A stretch of DNA of 64,000 nt from Halorubellus salinus. Lineage in GTDB: Archaea; Halobacteriota; Halobacteria; Halobacteriales; Natrialbaceae. The translations under genes and the position numbers were made by a program. The stretch spans positions 702,719 to 766,718 of the forward strand of contig NZ_JAJCVI010000002.1 of NCBI RefSeq assembly GCF_020567525.1, read 5' to 3'. Shown here piece by piece: positions 46,327 through 55,384 of the stretch. A model generated the notes under the pieces. That model worked only from the letters and a program-made list of their open reading frames with translations, was not told the origin of the DNA and made no database searches. The number at the start of each line of letters is the position of its first letter. Within the stretch, counting starts at the first letter, position 1.

Positions 46327-46785
46327 TCACTCCTCGGGGTCGACGACCTCGGTCGCGCTATCGAGCGACGTCCGGCGGCCCGTCACGCTCTCCGCGTCGA
46401 ACCGGTACAGCGCCGCGTCGAGGTCCTGCACGGTCTCACCGAAGATGCGCATCGGCCCGAACCGCTCGTTGATCGCCGTCGCCGACGCCTCGCCCTCCCG
46501 AACCAACTCACCGCGGAGCAACACGCTCCAGGACTCCTCCTCGCCCGCATCGTACACCACCAGCGACGCGGACGCCGTCGCCTCCAGGAACTCCAGCTTC
46601 TCGCTCCCCTCGCGCTCGCCGAGCCGAACGAACACGTCCTCGCCGTCGAAGTGCACGTGCACCGGCACCCCGTACGCCTCGTCGTCCCTCGCGAGCGACA
46701 GCACGCCCGTCTCCGCTCGCGACAGGTACTCTTCGACCTCCGCCTCGTCCATCCCGAGCGTGTACACGAACTCGACGTTCCTCAT
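46327..46785 (-). CDS. Pyridoxamine 5'-phosphate oxidase-fold (flavin/F420 split-barrel) protein
   Basis: A 152-residue split-barrel protein. YLSRAETGVLSLARDDEAYG (about 20-39) and PVHVHFDGEDVFVRLG are the first strands of the barrel. EKLEFLEATASASLVVYDAG and WSVLLRGELVREG are later strands. Such proteins bind FMN, F420 or heme; the ligand is not evident here. The ATG at 46785 is the family start. The gene lies downstream of citrate synthase on the same strand but is separated from it by a terminator-like hairpin and 213 bp. Confidence 0.88.
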   Translation of the reverse strand: MRNVEFVYTLGMDEAEVEEYLSRAETGVLSLARDDEAYGVPVHVHFDGEDVFVRLGEREGSEKLEFLEATASASLVVYDAGEEESWSVLLRGELVREGEASATAINERFGPMRIFGETVQDLDAALYRFDAESVTGRRTSLDSATEVVDPEE

Positions 46786-46955
46786 ACCGAACACTACGCC
46801 CGCCACGACCATAGCACCACCCCACGAACCCACCGCGCGAGAACCACCACCGATACCAACCCACGAAGAAACGCCACCGCACCGCTCCAGAACAGAACCA
46901 GACCAGCAGAACAGCACCGCACCACCGCATCAGCACCGCGTCAGCACCACACGAC

Positions 46956-46982
46956 CAGAAACGGCCGCCTGGCGGCGGCCGT
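46956..46982 (-). terminator. Terminator-like hairpin after citrate synthase
   Basis: On the minus strand ACGGCCGCC-GCCA-GGCGGCCGT is a 9-bp GC stem with a 4-base loop, followed by TTCTGG. It lies 17 bases past the citZ stop codon. A near-identical copy follows the PhoU-like gene at 49639. Confidence 0.7.
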
Positions 46983-46998
46983 ATGCTCGTCGAGTCGG

Positions 46999-48135
46999 TT
47001 ACCGTTCGTCGAGTGCCACGAAGTCCTCGTGCTCGCTGCCGACGTAGCGAGCGCGCGGCCGGATGAGGCGGTTGTCCTCGTACTGTTCGAGGACGTGCGC
47101 AATCCAGCCGCCGACGCGACTCATCACGAAGATGGGCGTGTAGATGTCGATGGGGATACCCATCTGGTAGTACGTCGAACTCGAGTAGAAGTCGACGTTC
47201 GGCGCCAGACCCTTCTCGTCCATGATGTACTCCTCGATGCTCGTCGAGTACTCGTACCACTTCAGGTCGCCCGCCGCCTCACCGAGCTCCTTCGAGCGCT
47301 CGCCGAGGATCTTCGCGCGCGGATCCTTCACGTTGTACACGCGATGCCCGAACCCGGGGACGCGACGGCCTTCGTCGAGGAGGTGCTCGACCCACTCCAC
47401 GGGCTCCATGTCCGTGTCGTCGAGTTCCAGGAGCGCCTCCATGACGTCCTGGTTCGCGCCACCGTGCAGGCTCCCGGAGAGCGCGCCGATACCGCCCGTG
47501 ATCGACGAATGCAGGTCCGCGAGCGTCGACGAGATGACCATCGACGTGAACGTCGACGCGTTCAGGCCGTGGTCGGCGTGCAGGACGAGCGCCATGTCGA
47601 ACGTCTCCGCGAGCACGTCGTTGGGCTCCTCGCCGTTCAGCATGTAGAGGAAGTTCGCGGCGTGAGAGAGGTCCTCGCGCGGCTCCACGACGTCTTCGCC
47701 GTTCCGCACGCGGTCGTACGCCGCGAGGATGGTCGGGATCTTCGCGGTGATGCGCCGACCCTTCCGGAGGTTCGCCTCGCGGTCCGTCGGGTCCGCGGCC
47801 GCGTCCGGGTCGTACGCGGAGAGCTGCGAGACGCCTGTGCGAAGGGCCGCCATCGGCTCCTCGTCCTGCTCGGCGAGCTCGCGGACGGTGTCGATGACGC
47901 CGTCGTCCACGTGGCGCTCCGCGGCCATCGTATCACGGAACTCGTCGTACTGCTCCCGATTCGGGAGCTCCCCGTGCCAGAGGAGGTAGAGGACTTCCTC
48001 GTAGCTGGCGCCGCGAGCGAGATCCTCGATCTCGTACCCGCGGTAGATGAGTCGTCCTTCGTCGCCGTCGATGAAACTCAGCGCCGATTCAGCGACCAGG
48101 ACGCCCTCCAGCCCCTTCTTCAGGTCGTCAGACAT
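46999..48135 (-). CDS. citZ: Citrate synthase
   Basis: A 378-residue citrate synthase that condenses oxaloacetate with acetyl-CoA at the entry of the TCA cycle. The catalytic residues are visible: His224 in SLHGGANQD, His264 in GFGHRVY and Asp315 in NVDFYSS. HADHGLNAST (186-195) is also conserved. The length matches the short archaeal/Gram-positive type. It is followed by a terminator-like hairpin. Confidence 0.97.
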   Translation of the reverse strand: MSDDLKKGLEGVLVAESALSFIDGDEGRLIYRGYEIEDLARGASYEEVLYLLWHGELPNREQYDEFRDTMAAERHVDDGVIDTVRELAEQDEEPMAALRTGVSQLSAYDPDAAADPTDREANLRKGRRITAKIPTILAAYDRVRNGEDVVEPREDLSHAANFLYMLNGEEPNDVLAETFDMALVLHADHGLNASTFTSMVISSTLADLHSSITGGIGALSGSLHGGANQDVMEALLELDDTDMEPVEWVEHLLDEGRRVPGFGHRVYNVKDPRAKILGERSKELGEAAGDLKWYEYSTSIEEYIMDEKGLAPNVDFYSSSTYYQMGIPIDIYTPIFVMSRVGGWIAHVLEQYEDNRLIRPRARYVGSEHEDFVALDER

Positions 48136-48304
48136 ACCGTGAAGCTTGACGGGGGTGGCCGAAAAGGGTTGTCGTTCACGACGTAAGCCCCGCGAAGTCG
48201 GTTGTTCGGCGTTTCACTACGAATCCAGTTCTCGTCGTTCGCCGCGGTCGTCGACCGTGGGACGCGGGCGAACGCTTTTTTCGCGGCCCGGCGTTGGTCC
48301 AGGT

Positions 48305-49621
48305 ATGACGGGGAGCGTCGAGTACGAACCGGTGAGCGTGAAGGCGGTGCTCGCGGAGATGAAGGACACCGCCGAGCTCATGATCGACCTGTCGTACTCG
48401 GCGGTCCTGTTCGGGAGTCCAGCGGTCGCGGAGGAGGTGCTCGCGCTCGAGGACCGGATGGACGTCCTCCAGATGCGAGCGCGGATGAGCTTGCTCGTCG
48501 CGGCGCGGAGTCCGGAGGACGCGGAGGCGCTCGCGCCCGTGCTCGCGGTCGTCGGCGCGACCGAGAAGATCAGTGACGCCGCGGGAGACATCGCGAAGGT
48601 CGTCCTCGAGGAGATCGGGTTGCCGGACGCGCTCCGGTCGGTGCTCCCGGAGGCGGTGGAGACGGTGGCGCGCACGGACCTGGTCGCCGATTCGCGGTAC
48701 GCGGGGCGGTCGCTCGCGGACGTGAACCTTGAGACGGAGACGGGCGTGCGCATCATCGCCATCCGACGTGGCGGTGGGCGAGCGCACGAGAACGACGGGC
48801 CGTCGACGGGGCGAGCGGGCGGGAACGACGAGGCAGCGTCCACGACGCGGGAGGCTGCGGAGCGCCCGCCGGGTCGCGGCGACTGGCTCCTGAATCCCGA
48901 CCGCGATACCGTCCTCCAGACCGGGGACGTGCTCGTGCTCCGGGGGCCGGACGACCAGGTGGCGGCGGTGTCGGAGACCGCGTCGGGCGAGCCCTACGAG
49001 CCGCCGGCGGACGTCGAGGCCGGTATCGACGATCTGGAGCGGGCGGTGGACGCCATCGTCCTGATGAAGAACGTGAGCGAGGTCGCGGTGGACCTCGCGT
49101 ACGGCGCGGTCCTCTACGATAGCGCGGACCTCGCGGAGGAGGTCTCGGAGCTGGAGGCGGAGGTCGACGCGCTGGAGTCGCGGTTCGAGGCGTGGACGCT
49201 GCGCGCCGCTGCCAGGGTCGACGACCCGGTGTCGCTCCGCGGGCTCGTGCATCTCGCGGGGTCGACGGAGGTCATCAGCGACGCGGCGCTGGAGATCGCG
49301 GAGGGCGTCCTTCGTGGACTGGGCACGCATCCGGTGGTCGCGGAGGCGGTGTTCGAGAGCGACGAGGTCGTCGTCCGCCTCGAGGTCGCGCCGGACAGCG
49401 CGCTCGCGGGGGCTACGCTCGGCGAGCGCGAGGTCGCGACGGAGACGGGGATGCGCGTCGTCGCGGTCAGGCACCGGGACGAGGACGGCGGCGAGTGGGA
49501 GCCGTCACCGGGCCCGAAGACGAGGCTCCACACCGGCGACGTGTTCGTCGCGAAGGGGACGCGGGCGGGCGCGGAGCGACTCGCAGCGCTCGCTGGCGAC
49601 GAATCTCTGGAAGTGGACTGA
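48305..49621 (+). CDS. PhoU domain / TrkA-C domain protein, tandem architecture
   Basis: A 438-residue protein with an internal duplication, PhoU-like helices then TrkA-C, twice. Repeat 1 has SVKAVLAEMKDTAELMIDLS and EKISDAAGDIAKVVLEE, then SRYAGRSLADVNLETETGVRI. Repeat 2 has MKNVSEVAVDLAYGAVLYDS and EVISDAALEIAEGVLRGL, then SALAGATLGEREVATETGMRV. A disordered insert (about 160-200) interrupts the first TrkA-C. Such proteins regulate K+ channels or transporters. A terminator-like hairpin follows the stop by 17 bases. Confidence 0.9.
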   Translation: MTGSVEYEPVSVKAVLAEMKDTAELMIDLSYSAVLFGSPAVAEEVLALEDRMDVLQMRARMSLLVAARSPEDAEALAPVLAVVGATEKISDAAGDIAKVVLEEIGLPDALRSVLPEAVETVARTDLVADSRYAGRSLADVNLETETGVRIIAIRRGGGRAHENDGPSTGRAGGNDEAASTTREAAERPPGRGDWLLNPDRDTVLQTGDVLVLRGPDDQVAAVSETASGEPYEPPADVEAGIDDLERAVDAIVLMKNVSEVAVDLAYGAVLYDSADLAEEVSELEAEVDALESRFEAWTLRAAARVDDPVSLRGLVHLAGSTEVISDAALEIAEGVLRGLGTHPVVAEAVFESDEVVVRLEVAPDSALAGATLGEREVATETGMRVVAVRHRDEDGGEWEPSPGPKTRLHTGDVFVAKGTRAGAERLAALAGDESLEVD

Positions 49622-49638
49622 CGGACTCCGTCGAGCGT

Positions 49639-49666
49639 ACGGCCGCCCCCAGGCGGCCGTTTCTGT
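49639..49666 (+). terminator. Terminator-like hairpin after the PhoU/TrkA-C gene
   Basis: ACGGCCGCC-CCCA-GGCGGCCGT (9-bp stem, 4-base loop) is followed by TTTCTG. It is almost the same sequence as the one after citZ. Here it lies between convergent genes. Confidence 0.7.
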
Positions 49667-49695
49667 CTGCTGGATTACTGAGCGGGTTTCGAGTC

Positions 49696-50661
49696 TCAGA
49701 CGGGGCGTTCGGGGTAGGTGCCGGGGTCGCGGGCGACGGCGACGCCGAGGAGGAGCCAGGCGACGCCGAGGACGACGAGCGCGCCGAACGCGGCGACGGC
49801 CGCGGTCACGGTGACCGTTGCAGCGATGACGAGCCCGCCGGCGATGCCCGCGAGCGTCCCGGCGCCGGCCGCGAGCGTGCCGAGGTCGGCGTGTCGGGCG
49901 AGCGAGTCGGCGAGGACGGCGGTGCCGACCGCGAGCACGACCGTCCCGACGGCGAAGAGGCTGGTCGCGCCGGGGGCTGTCGCGGCGAGGAACGCGTCCG
50001 TTTCGAGGAACGTGGCGACGTGAACGAGGGCGGCGCCGGCGAGTGCGAGGACGGCGCCGGCGTTCGCGACCCGTGGTCGTGCGAGGACGTGGTCGAACGA
50101 GTCGGTTCCGTTCCCGCCGGTGCCGCCGACGCGAGCGAGCGCGCTCCACGCGCCGAGGGCGAGCGCGAGCACGGGGAGCGGGAGCGTCGCGAGGACGACC
50201 GTCTCGACGCTCGCGGGGGCGACGTCGGCGGTCACGGCGAGCGCGAGCGCGCCGGTGAGCGACCACCACGCACCCCCGATGGCGGCGACGATGGCGCCGC
50301 GGCGCGTCCACTTCGCGTAGTCCATGACGCGACCGGCAACCGCGCGAACCGCGAGCGCGCTCGCGACGAGGAGCGTCGCAGCGGTCGCGACGACGAACGC
50401 GAGCGCGACGTACAGCACCGGGGACTCGGCGCGCGCCGGCGTCCCAGGGTCGACGAGCGGGAGGACGACGAAGAACCCGAACACGACCGCTGCGAGCGCG
50501 AGGCCGACCGCGAGCCCGCGCTTGGCGTGGTCGACGACGCCGAGCGCGTCGACGAGTCGCGCACTCGGCGGTCGCTCGGGGCGGTCGTCGACCGCGCCCG
50601 TCCCGCCGTCGCTCGCGGCGGGCTCCTCGGCGTCCGGCGACGTCGACGAAGCGTCTGACAC
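49696..50661 (-). CDS. Multi-pass membrane protein of unknown function
   Basis: A 321-residue protein. The first 50 residues are acidic and polar; about eight Ala/Val/Leu-rich membrane helices follow, for example LAVGLALAAVVFGFFVVLPLV and ALAFVVATAATLLVASAL. I do not recognise the family. The GTG at 50661 gives MSDASSTSPDAEEP, a normal haloarchaeal start. A TTG 27 bases upstream is less likely. It is convergent with the PhoU-like gene. Confidence 0.82.
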   Translation of the reverse strand: MSDASSTSPDAEEPAASDGGTGAVDDRPERPPSARLVDALGVVDHAKRGLAVGLALAAVVFGFFVVLPLVDPGTPARAESPVLYVALAFVVATAATLLVASALAVRAVAGRVMDYAKWTRRGAIVAAIGGAWWSLTGALALAVTADVAPASVETVVLATLPLPVLALALGAWSALARVGGTGGNGTDSFDHVLARPRVANAGAVLALAGAALVHVATFLETDAFLAATAPGATSLFAVGTVVLAVGTAVLADSLARHADLGTLAAGAGTLAGIAGGLVIAATVTVTAAVAAFGALVVLGVAWLLLGVAVARDPGTYPERPV

Positions 50662-50770
50662 GCGCGACGATACGGGTGGCGCGCACAAAGCCCCGACGAT
50701 TCCCGAGCGCGACGCGGCGGCCGCGGGACGTCACGGCCTCCGGTTCTCCCGTCACCCCCGTGCATCCGAA

Positions 50771-50779
50771 CAATAAAGG
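50771..50779 (+). promoter_or_regulatory. TATA box of the desuccinylase-like gene
   Basis: CAATAAAGG lies 25-33 bases before the ATG at 50804, consistent with a leaderless transcript. Confidence 0.65.
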
Positions 50780-50803
50780 CACGTCGGGCGCTCCGTTCCG
50801 GTA

Positions 50804-51760
50804 ATGACGACGCTGGGCAGCGCGACGGCCGGCCCGGGCGAGGTCGACACCGGGCGGTTGACCGTCGGCGAGACGCGAGACGGGAGCCCCATCGGGCTCC
50901 CGGTCTGCGTCATCAACGGCGCCGACGACGGACGAACGCTCTACATGCAAGCGGCGAGCGACGGCGACGAACTCAACGGCGTCGGCGTCCTCCGCGAGGT
51001 CGTCCCCCGAGTCGACCCGAGCGAGCTCGCGGGCGAGATACGTATCGTCGGCATCGTGAACTATCACGCGTTCCAGGTTTCGAAACACCGGAACCCCATC
51101 GACGATACGAAGATGAATCGCGCGTACCCCGGCGACACCGAGGGGTCCTCGAGCGAACGCATCGCCGCGGCGACGTTCGACGTCGCTCGCGACGCGGACC
51201 TCGTGCTCGACCTCCACCAGGGGTCGACGAGTCGGATGATAAACGAAGCCCGGGTGCGTTGCGGGCGACGACATCGCCTCCACCAGAAGTGCCTGGAGCT
51301 CGCGAAGGTGTTCGGCGCCGGCCACATCCTCGACCAGAAGGGGCCGGACGGCCAGCTGGCGCGTGCCGCGCCCGACGAGGGCGTTCCGACCATCGACCCG
51401 GAGCTCGGCGGGAGCGTCGGGTTCGACGAGGAGTCGATCCGGGTCGGGGTCGACGGCGTGTTCAACGTCCTCCACTACTACGACTTCCTCGAGGGCACCG
51501 CCGAACAGGCGACGCAGACGCGCGCGAAGAGCTTCGACCAGTACGGGTCGCCCGCGGGCGGGCTCGTCGACTTCCACGTCGACCTCGGCGAGGACGTCTC
51601 CAGGGGCGACCGGTTGTTCACCGTCACCGACCCGTTCGGGACGCGGAAGGCCGAAGTGACCGCCGACTCCGCCGGCGTGTTCTGGCGGACGCGACGCCTC
51701 CCGCAGGTGGCGTCCGGCGAGTACGTCTGCTCGGTCGGCACCGACATCGACTCCTACTAG
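50804..51760 (+). CDS. Succinylglutamate desuccinylase / aspartoacylase family protein
   Basis: A 318-residue M14-like zinc hydrolase. The region around residues 48-58 reads QAASDGDELNG, aligned with the usual GxHGDExNG; the first zinc ligand His is replaced by Asp, but Glu is kept. The second His is in LVLDLHQGS, and NPIDDTKMNRAYPG matches the RxxNPxD/xxNR substrate motif. A C-terminal beta barrel follows. The gene ends 2 bp before thrC, so the two form a tight pair. Confidence 0.9.
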   Translation: MTTLGSATAGPGEVDTGRLTVGETRDGSPIGLPVCVINGADDGRTLYMQAASDGDELNGVGVLREVVPRVDPSELAGEIRIVGIVNYHAFQVSKHRNPIDDTKMNRAYPGDTEGSSSERIAAATFDVARDADLVLDLHQGSTSRMINEARVRCGRRHRLHQKCLELAKVFGAGHILDQKGPDGQLARAAPDEGVPTIDPELGGSVGFDEESIRVGVDGVFNVLHYYDFLEGTAEQATQTRAKSFDQYGSPAGGLVDFHVDLGEDVSRGDRLFTVTDPFGTRKAEVTADSAGVFWRTRRLPQVASGEYVCSVGTDIDSY

Positions 51761-51762
51761 CT

Positions 51763-52887
51763 ATGGTACGCGACCTCATCTGTCCGAGCTGTGACGCGAC
51801 GTACGACGCCGACGTCGACGAACCGTGGCGGTGCTCGTGCGGGCACGCTCTGGACCTCGCCGACCAGCCGGTGCCCGGCGGCGACCCGCTCCCGGTATCG
51901 CAACTGGATACGCGCCGGGGGCTGTGGACGTTCCACGAGTTCATGCCCGTCGAACGTCGCGTGAGCTTCGACGAAGGGTTCACGCCGCTCGTCGACGCGC
52001 CCGACTGGGGCGCGGACTTCAAGCTCGAGTACCTGTTCCCTTCCGGGTCGTTCAAGGACCGTGGGGCGACGACGACGCTGTCGCGCGCCGTCGACCTCGG
52101 CGTCGAGAAGGTCGTCGAGGACTCCTCGGGGAACGCGGGCGCGGCGATCGCGACGTACGCCGCTCGCGCCGGCATCGAGGCGGACATCTACGTGCCGGCG
52201 GACGTGAAGCAGTCGAAGCTGATGGCGATCCAGCGCGCCGGTGCGCGCCCGGTTCGCGTGGAGGGAAGTCGCGAGGACGTCACGGCGGCCGCGATCGACG
52301 CGGTCGAGGACGGCGACGGCTGGTACGCGAGTCACGCGTGGAACCCGGCGTTCTACGCGGGCACGATGACGTTCGCGCTCGAGGTCGTCGCGCAGCGCGA
52401 CTGGGAGGCGCCGGACGCGGTCGTCCTCCCGTGCGGCCACGGCACGCTCCTCCTCGGTGCGTACCGCGGGTTCGACGTGCTCGCGGAAGCGGGTATCATC
52501 GACGACGTCCCGCCGCTGTTCGCCGCGCAAGCTGCGGGGTACGCGCCCGTCGTGGAGGCGCGCCACGGCGAACTCGGGACGACCGAGGTGCACGGCGAGG
52601 ACGAACCCGAAGCTCCGAACGAGATCGCGGACGGCATCCAGATCCGCGAGCCGGCGCGGATGGACGAGATCCAGCACGCGATCGAGTCCTCGGGCGGTGA
52701 CGCCATCGCACTCGGCGAGAACATCGTCGAGAACACGCTCGACGACCTCCACCGCGACGGCTTCTACGTCGAACCGACGTGCGCCGTCGCGCCCGCTGCC
52801 CTCAGGAAACTCCAGGACGCGGACGTCCTTCACGCCGACCACGACGTCGTCGTTCCGCTCACCGGCAGCGGCCTGAAGACCCTCTGA
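51763..52887 (+). CDS. thrC: Threonine synthase
   Basis: A 374-residue PLP enzyme making threonine from O-phosphohomoserine. An N-terminal zinc ribbon (CPSCDATYD...CSCGHAL) precedes the catalytic core. The PLP Lys is in FPSGSFKDRGATTT (near residue 99), SSGNAGAAIATYAA is the phosphate/Asn loop, and PCGHGTLLLGAYRGF follows. It starts 2 bp after the desuccinylase-like gene and is probably cotranscribed with it. Longer upstream frames overlap that gene and are rejected. Confidence 0.94.
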   Translation: MVRDLICPSCDATYDADVDEPWRCSCGHALDLADQPVPGGDPLPVSQLDTRRGLWTFHEFMPVERRVSFDEGFTPLVDAPDWGADFKLEYLFPSGSFKDRGATTTLSRAVDLGVEKVVEDSSGNAGAAIATYAARAGIEADIYVPADVKQSKLMAIQRAGARPVRVEGSREDVTAAAIDAVEDGDGWYASHAWNPAFYAGTMTFALEVVAQRDWEAPDAVVLPCGHGTLLLGAYRGFDVLAEAGIIDDVPPLFAAQAAGYAPVVEARHGELGTTEVHGEDEPEAPNEIADGIQIREPARMDEIQHAIESSGGDAIALGENIVENTLDDLHRDGFYVEPTCAVAPAALRKLQDADVLHADHDVVVPLTGSGLKTL

Positions 52888-52924
52888 ATCCCGCCCTCGC
52901 TCGAAGCCCTCCCGACTTTCATCG

Positions 52925-53458
52925 ATGATGACCTACGAAGCGACGTACTGTCCGCGCTGTGGCATCGAACTCGACACCAGGCACGTCGACGGCCGCGACC
53001 GCAAGTACTGCGAGGGCTGTGACCGCGTCGAGTGGCGGAACCCCGTCCCGGGCGCGGGCGTCGCCGTCGTCGACCCCGACCGCGGGGTGCTCCTCGCGCA
53101 GCGTGCCATCGAACCGGGCGTCGGCGAGTGGGTGGTTCCCGGCGGCTACATGGAGGTCGAGGAGACCCCGGCGGTCGCGGGGACTCGCGAACTCGAGGAG
53201 GAGACGGGCGTCCGCGTCGACCCCGACGCCGTCGAACTACTCGGGACGTTCACCGCGACGCCGTTCGACGGGAAGCACGTCGTCTCCGTCGGGTACGCCG
53301 TCCACGCTCGTCACGCGACCGGGACGCCTCATGCCGGCCACGAGGTCCAGGCGGTCGGCTGGTTCACGCCCGAGGAGTTCGCGGCCAGCGACCACGTCTT
53401 CCACGACCCACACGACGAGCGGTTCGAGCGCGCCTGGACGCACGTCACCGGCGAGTAG
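52925..53458 (+). CDS. Nudix hydrolase with N-terminal zinc ribbon
   Basis: A 177-residue (or 176 from the second Met) protein. The zinc ribbon CPRCG...CEGCD is at about residues 9-32, the NUDT-type entry WRNPVPGAGVAVV follows, and a perfect Nudix box begins GGYMEVEETPAVAGTRELEE near residue 73 and continues ETGV. The ribbon plus this box suggests the NudC/NADH-pyrophosphatase-like group, but the SQPWPFPxS motif of true NudC is absent. Substrate is unknown. Confidence 0.93.
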   Translation: MMTYEATYCPRCGIELDTRHVDGRDRKYCEGCDRVEWRNPVPGAGVAVVDPDRGVLLAQRAIEPGVGEWVVPGGYMEVEETPAVAGTRELEEETGVRVDPDAVELLGTFTATPFDGKHVVSVGYAVHARHATGTPHAGHEVQAVGWFTPEEFAASDHVFHDPHDERFERAWTHVTGE

Positions 53459-53521
53459 CCCGGCCGCGGCCGATCGGTGTGCTGCGAGCAAGGGTTAGGT
53501 CCGTAGCGCGTCAGTTCCTGC

Positions 53522-53851
53522 ATGACGTACGACGACGGGCTCGCGCACCGGGTCCGGGAGACGCTCGGCGACCGCCACGGACTCACCGAGAAGGAGCTGT
53601 TCGGCGGTATCGCGTTCATGCTCGAGGGCAACGTGGTCTGCGGGGTCGCCGACGACGCGTTCGTGGCTCGCGTCGGCGCGGACGCGTACGACGACGCGCT
53701 CGCGGAACCGCACGCTCGCGAGATGGACTTCACGGGGCGACCGATGACCGGGATGGTGTTCGTGGACCCGCCCGGGATCGCGAGCGACGACGCCCTCGGA
53801 TCGTGGGTGGACCGGTGTCTGGCGCACGCGGAATCCCTTCCGGCGAAGTAG
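53522..53851 (+). CDS. TfoX/Sxy N-terminal domain protein
   Basis: A 109-residue single-domain protein of the TfoX-N family. KELFGGIAFMLEGNVVCGV (near 24-42) is the signature core, and EMDFTGRPMTGMVFVDPPG follows. In gamma-proteobacteria Sxy/TfoX controls competence; the stand-alone archaeal copies have no known function. It lies between a Nudix gene and tiaS without operon signs. Confidence 0.9.
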   Translation: MTYDDGLAHRVRETLGDRHGLTEKELFGGIAFMLEGNVVCGVADDAFVARVGADAYDDALAEPHAREMDFTGRPMTGMVFVDPPGIASDDALGSWVDRCLAHAESLPAK

Positions 53852-53878
53852 CCGACGGCCGCATCCGACCCGCTCGGG

Positions 53879-55201
53879 TCAGCGCTCGGGGTGCGTGAGC
53901 GCGTCGAACCCGCCCCTGACGAGTGGTTTCGAGAGGTGGCGGCGCGCGCACGGCGGCACCTCGTACCAGCCGCGTTCGAGGTCGCGTTCGAGCGGCACCT
54001 CGACCTTCCCGGGCGCGCTCGTCGAGCAGTCCCGGCAGCGATAGCCCTGGTCGCGGCCCGCGGACTTCATCGACCGCCCGCACTCGGGGCAGTCCGGCGT
54101 CGCGGGTTCGGTCTCCACGCGCTCGCGGAGCGCGAACTTCTCGAGCTTCAGCGTTCCGTCGCCAACCTCGCCGCAGACCGTGACGCGGTCGCCTGGAACG
54201 AGCGAGCGCACGCGGTCGCGAAAGTGCTTCGTCGGCTCGAACGCCGCCGCCTCGCGGACGACCGACTCGTCGTCGCCAGTGCCCACGGCAGCGTCTGCGC
54301 CGGCGAGCCCGACGAAGACGTGCCCGCCGCGGCGCGTCTCCGGGTCGCTCGCGACGACGGCGTCGACGCGGTACGCGCGGTCGTCCCGAAGGTCGGCGAG
54401 GGACGTTCCCGTCCGGAGGTGCGCGTCCGTTCCCTGGTTCGTGACGAACGTCTCGCGCGACCGGACGGGCTCCGTCCCGGCCGCAGCGGTGGTGTCGTCG
54501 ACCACCCGACTGCAGGCACTGGCGTCGTCCCCGCGGACCGCGAGCAGGATGGGGCAGGGCGTCCGTGGAACGCACACGAGGTCGCCGGTCTCGCGGTCGA
54601 CGGTATCCCACGCGTCGGGGTACGCGCGGTCGGCGGCCGCGAACAACGCCTCGGCGTCCACGTCGCGGTCGGTCCCCCAGCGGTCGCGCTCGCGGTACGC
54701 GATGTGCTCGGTCGTCCAGTCGTCGAACGCCCGCGACGCACCGACCGCCGCGAGCGCGCCGACGACGCCCTGTCCGTCGCCCCAGGACTCGACCGCGAAC
54801 CCGCAGTCCGCCGCCAGCGCCCGCGCGTCCGCCGGGTCGTGGAGCTCGCGGACCGCGTCCGCCGCGAACGCCCCGACCGCGTCCGGGACCGCATCGCGGT
54901 CACCTGGGTCGCCGGCGGCGACGACGAGTCCCGGGTTCGTCTCCGGAGCGTCCACCCGCGCACAGTCGTCCACGACGTCGCTCGCGACGCCGCGAGCGAC
55001 CGCGACCGGCGCGTCGGTATGCACCGCGAGCGCCGCGTTCCCTCGCGTCTTGTGTCGGACCGCCGGGTTCAGGCGGGCGAGCACGACGCGGTCGACGTCG
55101 TGACCGCGGTCGCGGAGCGCGGCCGCTATCGAGTGCGCGACGTACGTCGTGCACATCCCGCTCACTCGCGAGTCGGTGTCGTCGACGCCAACGACCGTCA
55201 T
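53879..55201 (-). CDS. tiaS: tRNA(Ile2) 2-agmatinylcytidine synthetase
   Basis: A 440-residue TiaS, which attaches agmatine to C34 of tRNA-Ile2 so that it reads AUA. The catalytic N-terminus TVVGVDDTDSRVSGMCTTYV, the RLNPAVRHKTRGNAALAV loop, and ESWGDGQGVVGALAAVG are all diagnostic. An OB domain follows, then a C-terminal zinc ribbon with CPECG...CRDC. The enzyme is essential in archaea. The gene is divergent from the HTH regulator. Confidence 0.96.
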   Translation of the reverse strand: MTVVGVDDTDSRVSGMCTTYVAHSIAAALRDRGHDVDRVVLARLNPAVRHKTRGNAALAVHTDAPVAVARGVASDVVDDCARVDAPETNPGLVVAAGDPGDRDAVPDAVGAFAADAVRELHDPADARALAADCGFAVESWGDGQGVVGALAAVGASRAFDDWTTEHIAYRERDRWGTDRDVDAEALFAAADRAYPDAWDTVDRETGDLVCVPRTPCPILLAVRGDDASACSRVVDDTTAAAGTEPVRSRETFVTNQGTDAHLRTGTSLADLRDDRAYRVDAVVASDPETRRGGHVFVGLAGADAAVGTGDDESVVREAAAFEPTKHFRDRVRSLVPGDRVTVCGEVGDGTLKLEKFALRERVETEPATPDCPECGRSMKSAGRDQGYRCRDCSTSAPGKVEVPLERDLERGWYEVPPCARRHLSKPLVRGGFDALTHPER

Positions 55202-55353
55202 CGGGAGACCGTACGGCCTCGCCCCGACAAACCCGTTTCGGGCTGGCTGCGTCGACCATCGACCGGCTCGCGCCCCACCACGATACTACTTAAGTGATTC
55301 GCCGGGGGGATCGGTGAATCGCCCGACTGGACGCGTCTGCGCGCGTCACAACG

Positions 55354-55360
55354 CATATAT
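55354..55360 (+). promoter_or_regulatory. TATA box of the HTH regulator gene
   Basis: CATATAT lies 25-31 bases before the ATG at 55385. It favours that ATG over the GTG at 55379. Confidence 0.65.
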
Positions 55361-55384
55361 GGCATCGCCAGCTTACGTGTGGGT

